64,000 nucleotides of DNA from Neolentinus lepideus HHB14362 ss-1 (Eukaryota; Basidiomycota; Agaricomycetes; Gloeophyllales; Gloeophyllaceae), in contig KV425592.1 in assembly GCA_001632425.1 (NCBI GenBank), positions 189,018-253,017 of the forward strand, given 5' to 3'. The position numbers were made by a program, and so were the translations under genes. Each line of letters opens with the position of its first letter. Within the stretch, counting starts at the first letter, position 1. The notes beneath the pieces are model-generated. The model saw only the letters and a list, made by a program, of their open reading frames with translations. It was not told the DNA's origin and made no database searches. Positions 24,260 through 36,030 of this stretch are shown here, piece by piece.

Positions 24260-25058
24260 CTATGTAGCAACCACAGGAGGGATTTCGACAGTCCGGTGGA
24301 TTGTAGATGGGATGGGAACATCCAGTGCCTCTGGGGTTATGAGAAGATTGCCTAGTCGCGGTGGTGATTTCTTGGTAATAAACTCCATGGTTGTTGGTAA
24401 CTTGTCGGCCGCTTGGCGAAGAGCTACTCAAGTTGATGAGCAGAGGGTTCAACTACGCAAAATTATATGGTTCCGTACCATCTCGTGCAAGCTCCTCTCG
24501 GATAGGAGTACCGCCAATCTCGAAGATTACACGACCTGTCGGTACACTGGGAAAGATGTCAGCTTGGGTACGCAAACCCCGTATATAAAGCCATGTACCG
24601 TGTCGCCCAGAATTCGAAACTGCCCTTGCCTTTGCCCATACGAGTTTCATTACCCTACAAAAATGTGTTCTGAGTCATCTTCTTACATGTAAGACGTTCT
24701 ACCACACCTTTACGCAGACAGGAATGTCGGGGAACAGTCGTAGCCACACCTTAGCACCCTTGATCACTTTGATTTTCCTCCGGATCACCTCTTCAGCAGT
24801 TGTTAACTGCTTGGCCGTAAACCGAACCCCTGGACCTTTGATCCTGATCCCCCATTCGCCATAAGCGAGCGTCGTGCCCTTTGTCGACCCTCCTATAGGA
24901 ATTGGGATCACTCCCTTGTGCCGCTTGATGTATTCGACTTTCCTGGGTGCCAACTGGTGTCGCCCACGACTGAGAGGCACTCTGAACGGCGTCAATGAGC
25001 CACTAGAGATAGAGGCCCTACAAATAGCTAGCAGAGATTGCGGTCGAAGGGAAAACAT
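24260..25058 (-). CDS. MRPL16: Mitochondrial large-subunit ribosomal protein uL16m
   Basis: Component of the mitochondrial 54S subunit near the peptidyl transferase centre. The minus-strand start MFSLRPQSLLAICRASISSG looks like a mitochondrial targeting peptide (basic, no acidic residues). A longer frame upstream to 25088 exists, but the shorter start fits better. The L16 core follows: RGRHQLAPRKVEYIKRHKGV, KGTTLAYGEWGIRIKGPGVR, FTAKQLTTAEEVIRRKIK and WLRLFPDIPVCVK. After introns it continues GNETRMGKGKGSFEFWATR, then VPTGRVIFEIGGTPIREELA. A last exon reads AADKLPTTMEFITKKSPPRL and ends VEIPPVVAT before TAG at 24260-24262. The GKGKG loop and FWATRV are characteristic of L16. It lies head to head with PRP3, 132 bp apart. 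Confidence 0.9.
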
Positions 25059-25190
25059 GAAAGTATATGTCGAACGTGATGGTGACAAGGGGGAATGTCA
25101 CACTTTGTCACATGAGCGCAGAGTCCGTCTCCTGCACTTCCACCACCCGGTGTTCTCAATAACGTTTCCTGCTTGTCGGAGACGGTAACG
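25059..25190. promoter_or_regulatory. Putative bidirectional promoter between uL16m and PRP3
   Basis: Only 132 bp separate the two divergent start codons, so both 5' UTRs and promoters must share or overlap this interval. No TATA box is evident. The contents are inferred from gene orientation only. Confidence 0.4.
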
Positions 25191-27469
25191 ATGAGCACAA
25201 AGAGGCCGTTGGACGATGGGGATGCATCCGTAGCAAAGAAACTCAAAAGGTCGGCTATTTTTTTTAATGAACAGCGCCTCTTACTGACGAACAACTGTAT
25301 CTAGCGATGCTGTGAGTGTCCATTTCTTTCTTTTCAAAGGTGAATACTGTGTCTGCCATCATTCTGACGCGTTTCTATAACTTTGTTCGCCCCTCAGACC
25401 CCTACCAATGGCTCTAAATCAGGAACGCCGGTGAGTACCTCGTAACCGCATCTGAACTCGCTAACAAGGATGCTCTTAGCTCAATACGGCAGACATCATC
25501 GCACAGAAGCGTGCAGAGATTGCTGCCAAACTGGCCGCGATGAAGCAGGGAAGTAGCGTAGCCGCCCCTCGTGTTTCGTCCCCAGCCGTGCCAGCTGCAT
25601 CTTCACCCGCGCCATCAACACCGACCCCGACCCCGACACCTACGGCCGGACGAGCGGAACACTCTCCGTCTCCAGGTCTCGATCCCGATCTCGCGCGCAG
25701 AGTGGCCGAGGCGAAGCGCCGTGTGGCCGAGGCGCAGAGCAAGCTGGCAGTGAAGGACAATCCGTACATGGTGAGCGGCGTGTTTCTCGCCAGAGTTACT
25801 AACTAATTATCTATCTGTCTCAGTCGCTGCCTGCGAAAAAGGGCAGACCTCTTCCTGAACCTGCCCAGCAAGGTGCTGGTCTCAAGATGGCTGCGCACCC
25901 TCTACTGCTCGACACGGCGCCTAGTGCGCCACAGTCGAAGAAGGACCGATACAAGCCCATGCAGCCCAAGTTCGCTACTATCAAGGTGCGCATAGCTGTA
26001 CTTGACGACGACATGTAATTCATTCGGTGGCAGGCCAACATCCGCAATGCGCCCACGCCGCCTCCCGCGCCGACACCGGTGACGGCGGCCGTGGAGACGA
26101 GCTCGAACCCGTATGCGGCGGCGTCGGCGGCGAAGGATTCGGTATTCGAGGGCGCGCCGAGGGAGCGGACGGGGAGGAACTTCCGGTTCAACCAGAAGGG
26201 CAAGTACATCGCGCTGGCGAACCAGATGCGGCAAGATGCGCAGCTGGAAGAACTGAAGCAGCGGATCGCGGAGAGCGCGCGCAAGGCGGGACTCGACGGG
26301 GAGTTCGAGACGCTTGAGAAGAACATCCGGCGAGAGGCGCCGCCTGAGGTGGAGTGGTGGGACGCGGCGTTGTTGCCAAACAAGAGGTATGATGATTTGG
26401 CGGGCGGGCTTGAGAGGTTGAACATCAGGAATGAGAGTTCGCCGATCACGATTTATGTGCAGCACCCGATCCCGATCCCTGCGCCCGGAGATAAGAATAA
26501 GGGAGTGCTGAAGCCTCTCAAGTTGACTAAGAAGGTGCGGAGTATATTCGCGGTTATGAGGCGGGTCGATTTGTGATGGGTATGTATTGTACAGGAGCAA
26601 AAGAAGATGAGGAAGCAGCGTCGGCAAGCTGAGCTGCAGGACAAGCGTGACCGGATCCGGATGGGACTTATTCCACCGGATCCTCCGAAAGGTTGGTCGC
26701 TCTACTCTCATGGTTCGTGATGCCTGATTGATCGATGCATCGGCCAGTCCGTCTGGCGAACCTGATGAAGGTGCTCACGTCGGACGCGGTGCAGGACCCG
26801 ACGAAGGTTGAGGCAAGAGTTCGTAGGGAGGTGGCGATACGGAAGCATCAGCATGAGAAGATGAACTCGGAGCGTAAACTGACGGACGAGCAGCGGAGAG
26901 AGAAGATGGAGAGCAAGAAGATGGAAGAGGAGAAGAAGGGGCTCTGGGCGGCGGTGTTTAGGTAGGTTGTCTGGCGTCATTCGTCTAATACGCAGTGCTC
27001 ACAGTTTCGAAGGGTCAAGACGCTCGCGGACCCGTCACATCGGTTCAAAGTACGCAAGAATGCGGAGCAGATGAGCCTTACGGGCGTCTGCATCTTCCAT
27101 CCGTCGTTCTCGATGGTGTACGTCGAGGGTGCGGCCAAGTTCGTCCGGAACTACAAGCGACTGATGCTGCACCGGATCCAGTGGACGGTGCCTGCGCGGT
27201 TGCGTGAGGACGGCTCGGATGAGGAGGGCAAGGGCGAGGGCGGCAAAGCGGAGACGCCGGCACAGGAGGAGCAGGTGTCGTTGGAGGACAATACGTGCGA
27301 GCTGGTGTGGGAGGGGCAGATCCGAGACCGGGTGTTTAGCAACTTCAAGCCGAAGAGCTGCCCGACGGATAGCGCGGCGAAGGAGGCGCTAGGGAGTAAG
27401 CTTGCCAGCTATTGGGACCAGACGAAGAATTATAGGCCGCCGGAGGACGATATTTTGAGTGGTCTGTGA
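25191..27469 (+). CDS. PRP3: U4/U6 small nuclear ribonucleoprotein PRP3
   Basis: Spliceosome component that binds the U4/U6 duplex in the tri-snRNP. The N-terminus (MSTKRPLDDGDASVAKKLK) is followed by a 7 nt microexon (25305-25311). Next come TPTNGSKSGTPLNTADIIAQ, a low-complexity Ser/Pro/Thr stretch (PSTPTPTPTPTAGRAEHSPS), and the conserved PRP3 body: NFRFNQKGKYIALANQMRQD, EVEWWDAALLPN, ITIYVQHPIPIPAP, LTKKEQKKMRKQRRQAELQD, KRDRIRMGLIPPDPPKVRLA and NLMKVLTSDAVQDPTKVEAR. The C-terminal DUF1115 domain carries GVCIFHPSFSMVYVEGAAKF and NYKRLMLHRIQW. It includes a Glu/Gly-rich insert and ends YRPPEDDILSGL. About seven short introns. Domain order and length fit fungal PRP3, with no sign of damage. 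Confidence 0.92.
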
Positions 27470-29588
27470 GTTTGTTGGTGGGCGGAGTTGTGCTTAGCTC
27501 GGGAAGATGTTTGGGGATGTGGCTGTTGTTCGTGAGTAAGTGCACGATCATGTATGGACAGTCCTGTTTTATCGTTTTTGCACTCTGCAGCTATGGTTAT
27601 GATATCGCATCTAGAGCCAGAAAAGATCATTTGGGGCGAACTCATTCGTCGCCGCCGCTTGTAAGATGCACAACGCAAGTAATTACGTAACTTCCTCCCC
27701 TGACTCTTCCTCCCGTCATGTGTTGGCGAACTTACTAGATCTAAGAGGTATTGACATCATGTGAGGAACAAATTCGCTCGAAGCAAAAGTATACGCGACC
27801 CACTGAGTGACATTCTTGGGGCAGGTGGTGGTGCGAGGGACGCCGCTGTCCTGGTGGTGGTGTGAGGGTGCAACTACGGTTGCGCCCCTTGCACCACCAC
27901 CAGGACAGTTGGCACTTCCTGAGTGGCACCTCACTGTCAATCAGCTTGTTTCCCCATCATGACTTTGAGCAAGTTGTGTCTTCATGTATGGCAAGAATCA
28001 ACGACAAATGTTTTTGAGAACCTGATGGATTTGGCCAGGTGAACAATCTTGTCTCACTGTCTCTCAAGAATTCTTTCCCAAGACTCAATAGTTTTGCTCT
28101 TTCGAGATGGTGGTATCTGCAAGTTATAGCTTCCTCGTTGGCCCGTCAGCTAGAGAAACACATTGTCCGTGATCCCGTTTCTCCACCTATGAGGACATGG
28201 CGGTCACCGATGCCACTCTACATATGATCATCAGTGCGGAGGAATGTCGCGTCTCGACTGTCGTCGATGTCAGAATATTGCGCATACTGGCTATTCAGGC
28301 ACCTTGGTGCGCTCGTCATGAGTTGGGTCGAAACCTGAATCACAATGTAGTGGCATGGACGCGTAACTGTGGACCCACAACGTCGAAATACTTGGGTCTG
28401 ATCGGCACTCATCCTGGTATGTACCTAGCTTCACTTATCCTCAAGTTGCCTGAGGAATTTACATAGCTATACGAAGTGTGTGCACACCGAGGAAATGTAG
28501 CTTTCTGGAGCACTAGACGCCGATGTTCACTCTTAAAAGGTTCGTAGACAGTACCGTGCTTGCCGTTTGCTCGTTCTACGGCATGCCCTGGACGAAGTAC
28601 GCAGGATGTAGCGCTCGGAACTGGACTAAGCTGTGCGGGGACGGTGCCTGGTGGTCGACACTGGCCTCAACAACAGAAGACTGCCCATAATTGGTGCATC
28701 GATAGTATGGTCGCTGCTCTTCCCGTCGCACTCAGCCGCGACCGAGGATCTAGCTACAGCGAGGGATCATTTACTCCCACTTATCCTCATAGCTACGACA
28801 TTGATGCTACTGGGAAAGACGGGAATCATCTGGAACTATCGTGGTGCAGACAAGTTCCTGCTCTTCTCCAGCGAAGAGCTCCAGAGTTCTGTTGAAGTTG
28901 GATCCGGTGACGGACGTTTCTGAATCTGCTCAGAGATGTGCTGTCATAGCTTCACACTTGGAGAAATGAAGTCCAGGTGAAGCTGCTGCACTTATACGAG
29001 GAAGAGGTATTGCGTTCGTCCGGATAGGAAGGCGAGTCAAGGAACTCAACGACATCCAAGAACCAAATTACCAGCAGCCTGGTACCACTAGGCCTGCGGA
29101 AGTACAAGAGGCGTTTTCTTTCGACAATACGCTCACTCTACACATGGATTTCGGGTTCATAAGTGACATGGAGTTCTGAAACTCTTTTGCGCAGAATGTT
29201 CAGGAATCGTCACCATGAGCACTACGGTGTGACTTACCGCGGTGCAGGTTCGGACCATCGCTATTGTGGCTTAATGATGTCCACCGTTTCAGGCGTCAAC
29301 AATAGGTGGTTATGACTTGGCAACGCACTGGTTGAACGGCCGTTGCCTCATCTCGGAGCAATCAGTCTCCATTAACCGTCATTCAAGCCGCCCTTCCGAT
29401 AGTGCATTCGTGGGTATACGTATATAAGAAGTCGAGGATACAGAGCTAACATACGCAAGTCCGTAAGATACCACCATTATAAGAAACTTTGCTACAAGAT
29501 CGTAAACATCAACGCCCAAAAGGGACAACCAGCCCACAAACAACCCAGAACAGCCATTGAGAAGTACCAGTCCATCATGACCTCTGGT
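27470..29588. other. Intergenic gap of about 2.1 kb
   Basis: No supported gene. Several short plus-strand frames between 28,039 and 29,320 look partly protein-like (for example HYGVTYRGAGSDHRYCG near 29,225) but are broken by many stops and match no family I know. A strong hairpin at 27,843-27,905 is listed separately. Confidence 0.45.
27843..27905. repeat. Long GC-rich hairpin
   Basis: GTCCTGGTGGTGGTG (from about 27848) and CACCACCACCAGGAC (to about 27905) are the outer arms of an inverted repeat. The pairing extends inward with few mismatches to GTGCAAC / GTTGCG around a small loop near tacg, giving a stem of about 27 bp. A GGTGGTGGTGcGAGGG block just to the left repeats the outer arm. Confidence 0.65.
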
Positions 29589-32540
29589 TCACGGCGGCGT
29601 CCGCGGCACAGGCGGTGGCCTTGAATACCGCCTGCTCGCCGGGCGCGGACTCATCAGCTCCAGCAGCCCGCTCGCAAACACCGATTTGCGGTGGTCAGGG
29701 CTCGCAGCCTCGTCGTACCCCTCCTCGCCCTCCATCACGATCTTCATCGTCCGTGTGTTGATGCGGAACCGCTTGTCGCGCAGCGCCTGTATGATATCCT
29801 CCTTCCGCTGCCGCCCCGCGAGGAGGTCGCCCATGTTCGTCTGCGCGCCGACAACTACTGCTGAGGCGATGGTGCCTAGGGTGAGGTGGTAATCAGGACG
29901 CGATTGATAGGAAGGGTGACTGTGTGTTACCTGGCTCGTGAGCGAGTCTGAGGTGCTCTCGATCTCCGCGGTGTAGGAGCTGCACTATTGTCCCGAAGAA
30001 CGCCAGTATTATCAAAGCCGTAGTCAGTAGATGCACCGCGACAGCGCTGCACCCGCCTTAGTATCAGTACCCTTTCAAACATAAACATAAACACAAACCC
30101 ACCTCAACCAAAGCCTCCTCTCCACCGTCTTCACCTGCACAATGATCGGCTCATCCCCGGGAATGAAATATACCGTCCTCGCCACTAGCGTAAGGTACGT
30201 CCTCTGCTGCCTTGTCAGATGCACGAAAAACAAACGTAAACCAAACGCTCACGTAAACCATATTCGTCAGCCCGACGAACCCATCCGACTCGAACACCCC
30301 CTCCAGCCCCGCCATATCCGCGCTCTGGAACACCGCCGCGGGGAGCGTCAGCTGCGTCGCGTTCACCCGCGCCACCGTGAACACATCTGGGTCGCTAAGA
30401 TTGTACGCAATACCATTATACGCCTTCCCATTCAGCGGCGCGCCTGTGATGTTGTTGCCCGCGGCTTGCACGGGGGAGAGGGTCGTGACGGAGGTGAGGT
30501 TGCCTGAAGCGAGGTCGACGGTTGCGGCCACGTCCCACAGCGAGATGCTCGGCTTGCAGAACGTGATCGAGGCGTTCGCGGAGGGGACGTAGGTGAAGTA
30601 CCAGAAGAGGACCGGGCGCTGGTAGTCGGGGGTGCCGTCGCCCGTGTCGGGGCATGGCGCCACACCTACATATAGCGTCCCCGTCAATGAAAGAAATGGA
30701 AATGTGCAGAAAAGAAAAAGAAAACCAACCGAAGAGATATTGCGCCACTTTCGCTACATTCCAGGTGAAGGGACAGCCCGGCTGGTCAGCGACGATCGTC
30801 CACGTCTCGTTATTCGTATTATACGTCATTTGCAGCTACCGTTCGTTCATTTGAATCTTTAATCTATATCCGCCTAGCGAAAGAACGCGTGGGGACGTAC
30901 ATTCTGCGTTGGGGGCTGGCACCCAGGATCGCTCAGCACCGCCGTCGTATTCGCGTACACAGTCCCGTTCGTAGCGAGGTTCGTCGGGAGCTACATCAGG
31001 TCATAAGGAGGGGATGGGTGAATGAATGCGTATATATATATGCGCACCTGGAACGGCGCCACCGTGTAGCCGCCGTGCACGAACTCTGGGTCGCCCAGGT
31101 TGTACAGGACCGATGCCGATGCGTACCCCGCGGCCGTCAGGAACGCTATTTGCGTATGGGTGTCAGCCCGTGCTCGAGGAGTACAAGCTGGGAACATACA
31201 AGTCAAGTCCCAAAATTGGTCGTTCAGATTAAGCCCGAGCGCCGCGGTATTGTTCACCGTCGCATCTACATATACAAAAACGCGGTGTGGTCATCATCAG
31301 TATTACTCTAACACAGGAGAAGTAGAACACAGGAGAAGACCGGGGTAAGTAGAACACAGGAGGAGAGCGGTGCTCTAATACAGCACAAGATCGGGATACG
31401 GGTAAGCAACAAACGCACCGGGCTTCGCGAGCCACGTGTCCTGCACTGTGAGTAACGCAGCGGCGAGAGGCTGCAGCGCGAGCGAGAGGATCGCCATGAG
31501 AGAGGCTAGTGCGACGATGTAGTGTTTGTTGGCGGCGGCGCGGGCCCAGACGATGAAGTTGCTGGTGGCGTGTGAGAAGTAAGTAAATAACGAGAGGAGA
31601 TGTAAATAGTTAAGTGTACTTGGTTCGGGTGTAGTCGAGCAGGACGCTGCGGTGCGCGGGAGCGTCGCCGTGTACCAGGTCTACGTAGGGCTGTTTTCGT
31701 CACACATAACAGTAACAGTGAGAGTGAGATGCGGATGTGGTGAGAGCGGAGACGGTGATGGAAAAGGCGGCGTACCTGCATCTTTTTGATCTCGACATCC
31801 GTCCACGCCCACAACGCGACTACGAACATGCCCACCGTGACCGGGGGTAGCGTCTACATATATATGCCAATTCAAGTTCAAGTTCAGGTTGCAGCATATA
31901 TCACGAGAGGGTATACGTACGTAGACGTAGTGCATGACCCCGGATTGGGACGTGAACGCTCCTTGTACCGGCCAACCTGCATATTTATTATTTAAAAGTG
32001 AGACACAAAAGGGCTTGGGGTGGATGCACGCACCGTTGCGATCGTCCGTCACGCGTAGCATAACCTCCAGGACGATAGCCAGCACGACCAGTGCGACGAC
32101 GAACGGCGCCCAGAACCACGTCCGCAGGGGCATGGGGATCCACGAACTATCCTTCTCTTTTCCCTTCCCTGCTAGCGGCTTAGTACCTTCTCCACGCAAC
32201 TAAGTTGCTCATACGTACTAGGAGCCTGCCCGTCCCATGGCTTGACCTTCTCGTCGGGCGGGTACGTCGCGAACTGCGCCTGGTCCGGGTCCGGCGACGA
32301 CGATGGCGAGGAGTACGATAGCGTCGGTATCTGCCCACTACTGCTCGGCCGCGGCTTCATCGCACCTTGAGGTAACATAGGGCTCAGCGTCTCCATCTCC
32401 CGCTGCCCTTCGCGCGCCCAGTCTTCTGAATCCTTGAAGGGTTCCATGAGCAGGCCAGTCTCACCGGTGTCGTCGACGATGGTAACGTCGGAGAGGTGTG
32501 CGGAGTGGGCGGGTCGGTGCGGGCGTGAGACATCATCCAT
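29589..32540 (-). CDS. DUF3433 multi-pass membrane protein
   Basis: Large fungal membrane protein of unknown function. Minus-strand start MDDVSRPHRPAHSAHLSD gives a cytosolic, Pro/Ser-rich N-terminus. Hydrophobic segments follow: WFWAPFVVALVVLAIVLEV, then VTVGMFVVALWAWTDVEIKK, then a segment after HYIVALASLMAILSLALQPL. A long extracytosolic domain has many N-glycosylation sequons and Cys pairs (NTAALGLNLNDQFWDLT, GCPFTWNVAKVAQYLFG, CPDTGDGTPDYQRPVLFWYF). A late transmembrane segment reads LWLSAVAVHLLTTALIILAF, and the tail is basic and Pro-rich (SRRYSRPPPVPRTPP). Several introns contain short TATA-like repeats or, at 31,310-31,375, three imperfect copies of GTAGAACACAGGAG. The C-terminal cytosolic part has MGDLLAGRQRKEDIIQALRD. 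The role is unknown; a plasma-membrane or ER location is inferred from the topology. Confidence 0.8.
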
Positions 32541-33295
32541 TGTGATTTTGTATGGTGATGGTAATGGGCCTACTGAAAACTGAGACTAACGGCGTACTGG
32601 GCTGCTCGGATCAAGCTGCGCGCCCACAATAGCCTGTAGACTAGTGTGCAGACGTGAAAGAGCCCCCCTGAGTGATTGCACAGAACTGAGAACCGTCGCC
32701 GCGAACGGAAGCAAAGCGAGGAAGTAGAATATACGTATTGTTGTGCATGTTGCATGGTAGCCAAAGATATCTCCGCAGAGGCGCTCGCGCTCAGCGCAGC
32801 CTCCGGCTTGATCGCCGTCTTTAGCTATGCTCCTTCTATTTCGGTGTATGATATATATTATATATCCTGTGCGCGTTACCGTTGGCTGGTCTTTCTGCTC
32901 GACCCAGCATACCCAGCGTTGTCTAGAAACGTTGTCCCCGGACGCGGGGTTGTGCTGAACACCTCGTGTAGGCGGGCTGTGCGCACTGCGCAGCATCTTC
33001 TAAAGTCACCAGTCCCGTTATTTGCATGAGGTAAGATTACATGCTGGCATCCAAGTAAAGAGATGGATGATGGATTCCATTTCCAATATAGATAAATCCG
33101 TGTCCGAGCCTCTACTGAACGTTCCGCATAAAGTCAGGCAAGCCCCTTGATGATGTCTGCAGCTACAAGCGACAATTGTGATTCAGATCCAACAGTCACA
33201 TGGTACAGTGCACCTTGCGTAGGTTGTTGCTAGGGCTGTATAGTCTGGCTGTTATGATGGTTTTTTCTGGATATATACCTTAAAATCTAAGTTGA
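32541..33295. other. Intergenic, about 0.75 kb; left edge of the transposon island
   Basis: No supported gene. Composition changes from CpG-containing host-like DNA to CpG-poor DNA near 33,050-33,300. Confidence 0.45.
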
Positions 33296-33690
33296 CACTC
33301 AGTGCTGATCAGTGACAATCAATGACCGGTGGTGTGTCATCAATTGTCACTGCTCAGCACTGGCTATCATCGATGCTCATCAGTGCTCTCCAGTGATGCA
33401 AATCACATTCAGGTACATTCTACCAAACTACTACCTACCCTCAGCACCATCCAGCACTATGTGGCACTATTCAGCACTATGCAGCACTATTCAGCACTAT
33501 CAGGCACTCATCCATCGCTTTGTCCTAGAGTGCACTGCCACTCTCAGGCACTGGTGCTGATCAGTGCTGAGCAGTGACAAGCAGTGATGAGCAAATGGGG
33601 AGTAGTGACAGATAGTGCCCATTGATGACAGTCAGTGCTAATTGGTGCTAATTGAGGCTAATCAATGATGAACAGTGCTAGCTAGGGTTG
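33296..33690. repeat. Cluster of degenerate CAGTGCT/AGCACTG motifs
   Basis: More than 20 variants of CAGTGCT, CAGTGAC, AGCACTA or AGCACTG occur on both strands, including a tandem run of gcactatTCAGCACTAT near 33,460-33,510. This is the style of subterminal transposase-binding repeats of fungal DNA transposons. It may form one end of a non-autonomous element: an inverted partner containing GTGCTAGCTAG lies near 34,140. Confidence 0.55.
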
Positions 33691-33890
33691 GGCATGGGTC
33701 ACACCATGGGTTTTGTGGACAACACTGTACCCTCACCTGCCTATACCTCACCTGAGGCAGGTAGGGGTCTGAAACCTGCCATGAAGACTGCAGGTGCCAG
33801 TAGCACAGTGCCTGATGCCCAAAGTATCTCTCAAGGGCCAGTTAACAGAGTGACCAAGTGCAGTGTTGCTTGGAATAGTACTGTGGACAC

Positions 33891-34597
33891 TTAGGGATAC
33901 CTTGAATGCTATATATTCTCATGCATGAGTAACTTTGAGATGTGCCAAGTTACCTTTTACTTCAAATATATGCAAATTTCATGTGAGAAGTGTACCCTTA
34001 GCCAAACCTGCTGAACCCAAGACCCACCATGGCAGGTATGAGTGGTATGTGGTTTGGCATTTCATGTACTGCACCTGTAACTGAGGGACCCCCAGGTCCA
34101 AAACTGTGGTGGCACCTGCCACCTGTGCCCATCCTTAGTGCTAGCTAGTGCCAATTGAGAACATGGTAAGGATTTTGCATTTTTGTCCAATATGGTCTGT
34201 CATAGGCTGTACTCAGAGCTTTTGTCTTGACAGACTCACTTCATGTGTGGGATGGTACATTCCCAATGATTCAACCATGCCACTGTGGTATCTGATAAGA
34301 TGATTCTGTCATGATGTACATGATCCATGTGAGTGTGATGCAAAGGACTACATGTCATTGCCTTCACAGAAGTTCAGGCACTGGGTATATAGAGTGTGCC
34401 CCCATTTCCCCCTTGTCTCCTCAGTTGTTGTGTCATACACAGCTGAGGTGAGTCTCACACACTATCCACATTGTTCTCTTGTATTGATGTATGTACAAGT
34501 ATTGTGATTACTAGGTACATACACTCAATACAGTTGTTGCATCATACACAGCTCAGTATTGTGATTACTAGTTTCTACAGGTTATGAGCCTCTGATC
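33891..34597 (+). repeat. Probable 5' LTR of copia family C, with adjacent primer-binding site
   Basis: The right border is supported: ...gtttctaca ends at 34579 and is followed directly by GGTTATGAGCCTCTGATC (34580-34597), the anticodon-half initiator tRNA-Met type of primer-binding site. Gag starts about 150 nt further on. The left border (TGTGGACACTTAGGG near 33,891) is a guess, because no second copy of this LTR is in the window. A unit containing TCATACACAGCT and one containing TATTGTGATTACTAG are each duplicated near the right end (34,430-34,570). Confidence 0.5.
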
Positions 34598-34728
34598 CTT
34601 GTGCTCTTGCAGGCCCAGTTGCAGGAACCAGTATCACCTTACCCTTGGACCCAAAGTATGACCTGAAGCACCCACCAACATGCACATAGAGCTTCTCTTT
34701 TCATGCTGCAGCTTGCCATCTGCCCATC

Positions 34729-36030
34729 TTGCCCTCTTTATTCCTCGCTATGACTGTCAATGATGACCCACCCAAGTCCTCGCCATCTGCATCCCTGTCT
34801 ACAGCCTCAAAGGCCATGCCATCTATCACTCAGATGTCAATATCAGTGTCCCTCATTGCTGCTTCCAACACCATCATCCTTGACTTGCACAAGAACAACT
34901 GGATGGAATGGTCTCATCAAATTGACCAAACCCTCTGCCTCTCTGGTCTTGGTGGCTATATTGACAGACATATCAAGGCACCCGATGCCTCACTCAACCC
35001 TACTGGTTACAACAATTGGGTTTCCAACACCAAGGCTGTCATGGGACTTCTCAGTCTTCACACTACTCAGGAGCGATGGTGTTTCATTCTCGAGGCTGGC
35101 AGTAATACCACTCTGGCTTGGTCTACTCTTTGCGACTGACACATCAAGCAGGGCCCTCTCGCTCAAATCACCCTCATTGAGGATACCTTCACCACCCACT
35201 ACTCTGCTAGTGAGCCTTATGCTGTCACCAGTGAGCATCTTGCACAACTTGTGCATCACATCTGGGCCATTGGAATCCCCACAGAAGAGCTGTTTATCTC
35301 TATCATCATGCTCAATGCCCTCAGTCCCCATCTGCCAAATGTGTGGGATCACATCACTATGGAGCTTGCCAAGGCCACTGACACTAGCCCCCTTACTCCG
35401 GCTGTCATTCAGACTCATCTTGTGTTCAAACAACAATTGGTCAATCATGCTAAGGCTACTCCATCCAATGTCAATGTTCTTGCTGTCCAGACCCAGACTG
35501 GTGCTGTCTGTACTCATTGTAAATGCAAAGGCCATCTGGTGGCATCTTGCTGGGGCCCGGGCAGTCCAATGGAAGGTCGCTGTGATGAGGTCCTCACTGC
35601 AAAGGCTGCTAAATGGACTGGCAAGGGGTGTAGCTCTGCTGCTGCTACTGCTACTTCCTCTGCAGTGTTGATGGGTGCTCAGGCTGTCAAACATTACAAT
35701 GCCAGCAGCAAGACATATCTCCTTGATCCTGTTACACAGATTGCTTACCTTTGTGAGTCCACACCTACTGAGTTGGCTTCCTTGGCTTCTGTCACAGTGA
35801 ACACCACTGAGGCTACTGTCCCCCATGTTGATGCAGCTCCCATGGTGACCATGCCTGAGTGGCTTGCTGGTGATTGTTATGAGTATGAGGCCTTTCTTGC
35901 TCTAGTCAATTCCTTTGAATGTAGTCACTGCATGGACAAAGCCACTATTTGTCATCAGAATAGCACAGGCCAGCCTAACTATTTAGACATGCCTGAGCAG
36001 CTCCAAAACAAACACCTTTTTTGCACATAG
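34729..36030 (+). pseudogene. Copia family C Gag (nucleocapsid zinc knuckle), with an in-frame stop
   Basis: The coding frame starts near MPSLFLAMTVNDDPPKSSPS and contains the Ty1/copia Gag core LDLHKNNWMEWSHQIDQTLC, then VWDHITMELAKATDTSP. A CCHC-type knuckle follows: CTHCKCKGHLVASC (C-x2-C-x4-H-x4-C). One TGA at 35137-35139 interrupts the frame after WSTLCD; a CGA (Arg) decayed by C-to-T change would explain it. The frame continues to 36030, where coding stops within a few codons of the inserted CACTA-type element. The rest of the polyprotein resumes at about 47,442. The DNA is CpG-poor. Confidence 0.8.

Noticed and set aside
24255..24692. 145-codon plus-strand frame
   Set aside because: Antisense to the 3' exons of mitochondrial uL16m.
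25902..26711. 269-codon minus-strand open frame
   Set aside because: Antisense to PRP3 exons; its length is a by-product of GC-rich codon use and the encoded Arg/Leu-rich text has no domain.
34760..35671. 303-codon plus-strand frame overlapping copia C gag
   Set aside because: Frame-shifted shadow of gag; the zinc knuckle and Gag core are in the other frame.
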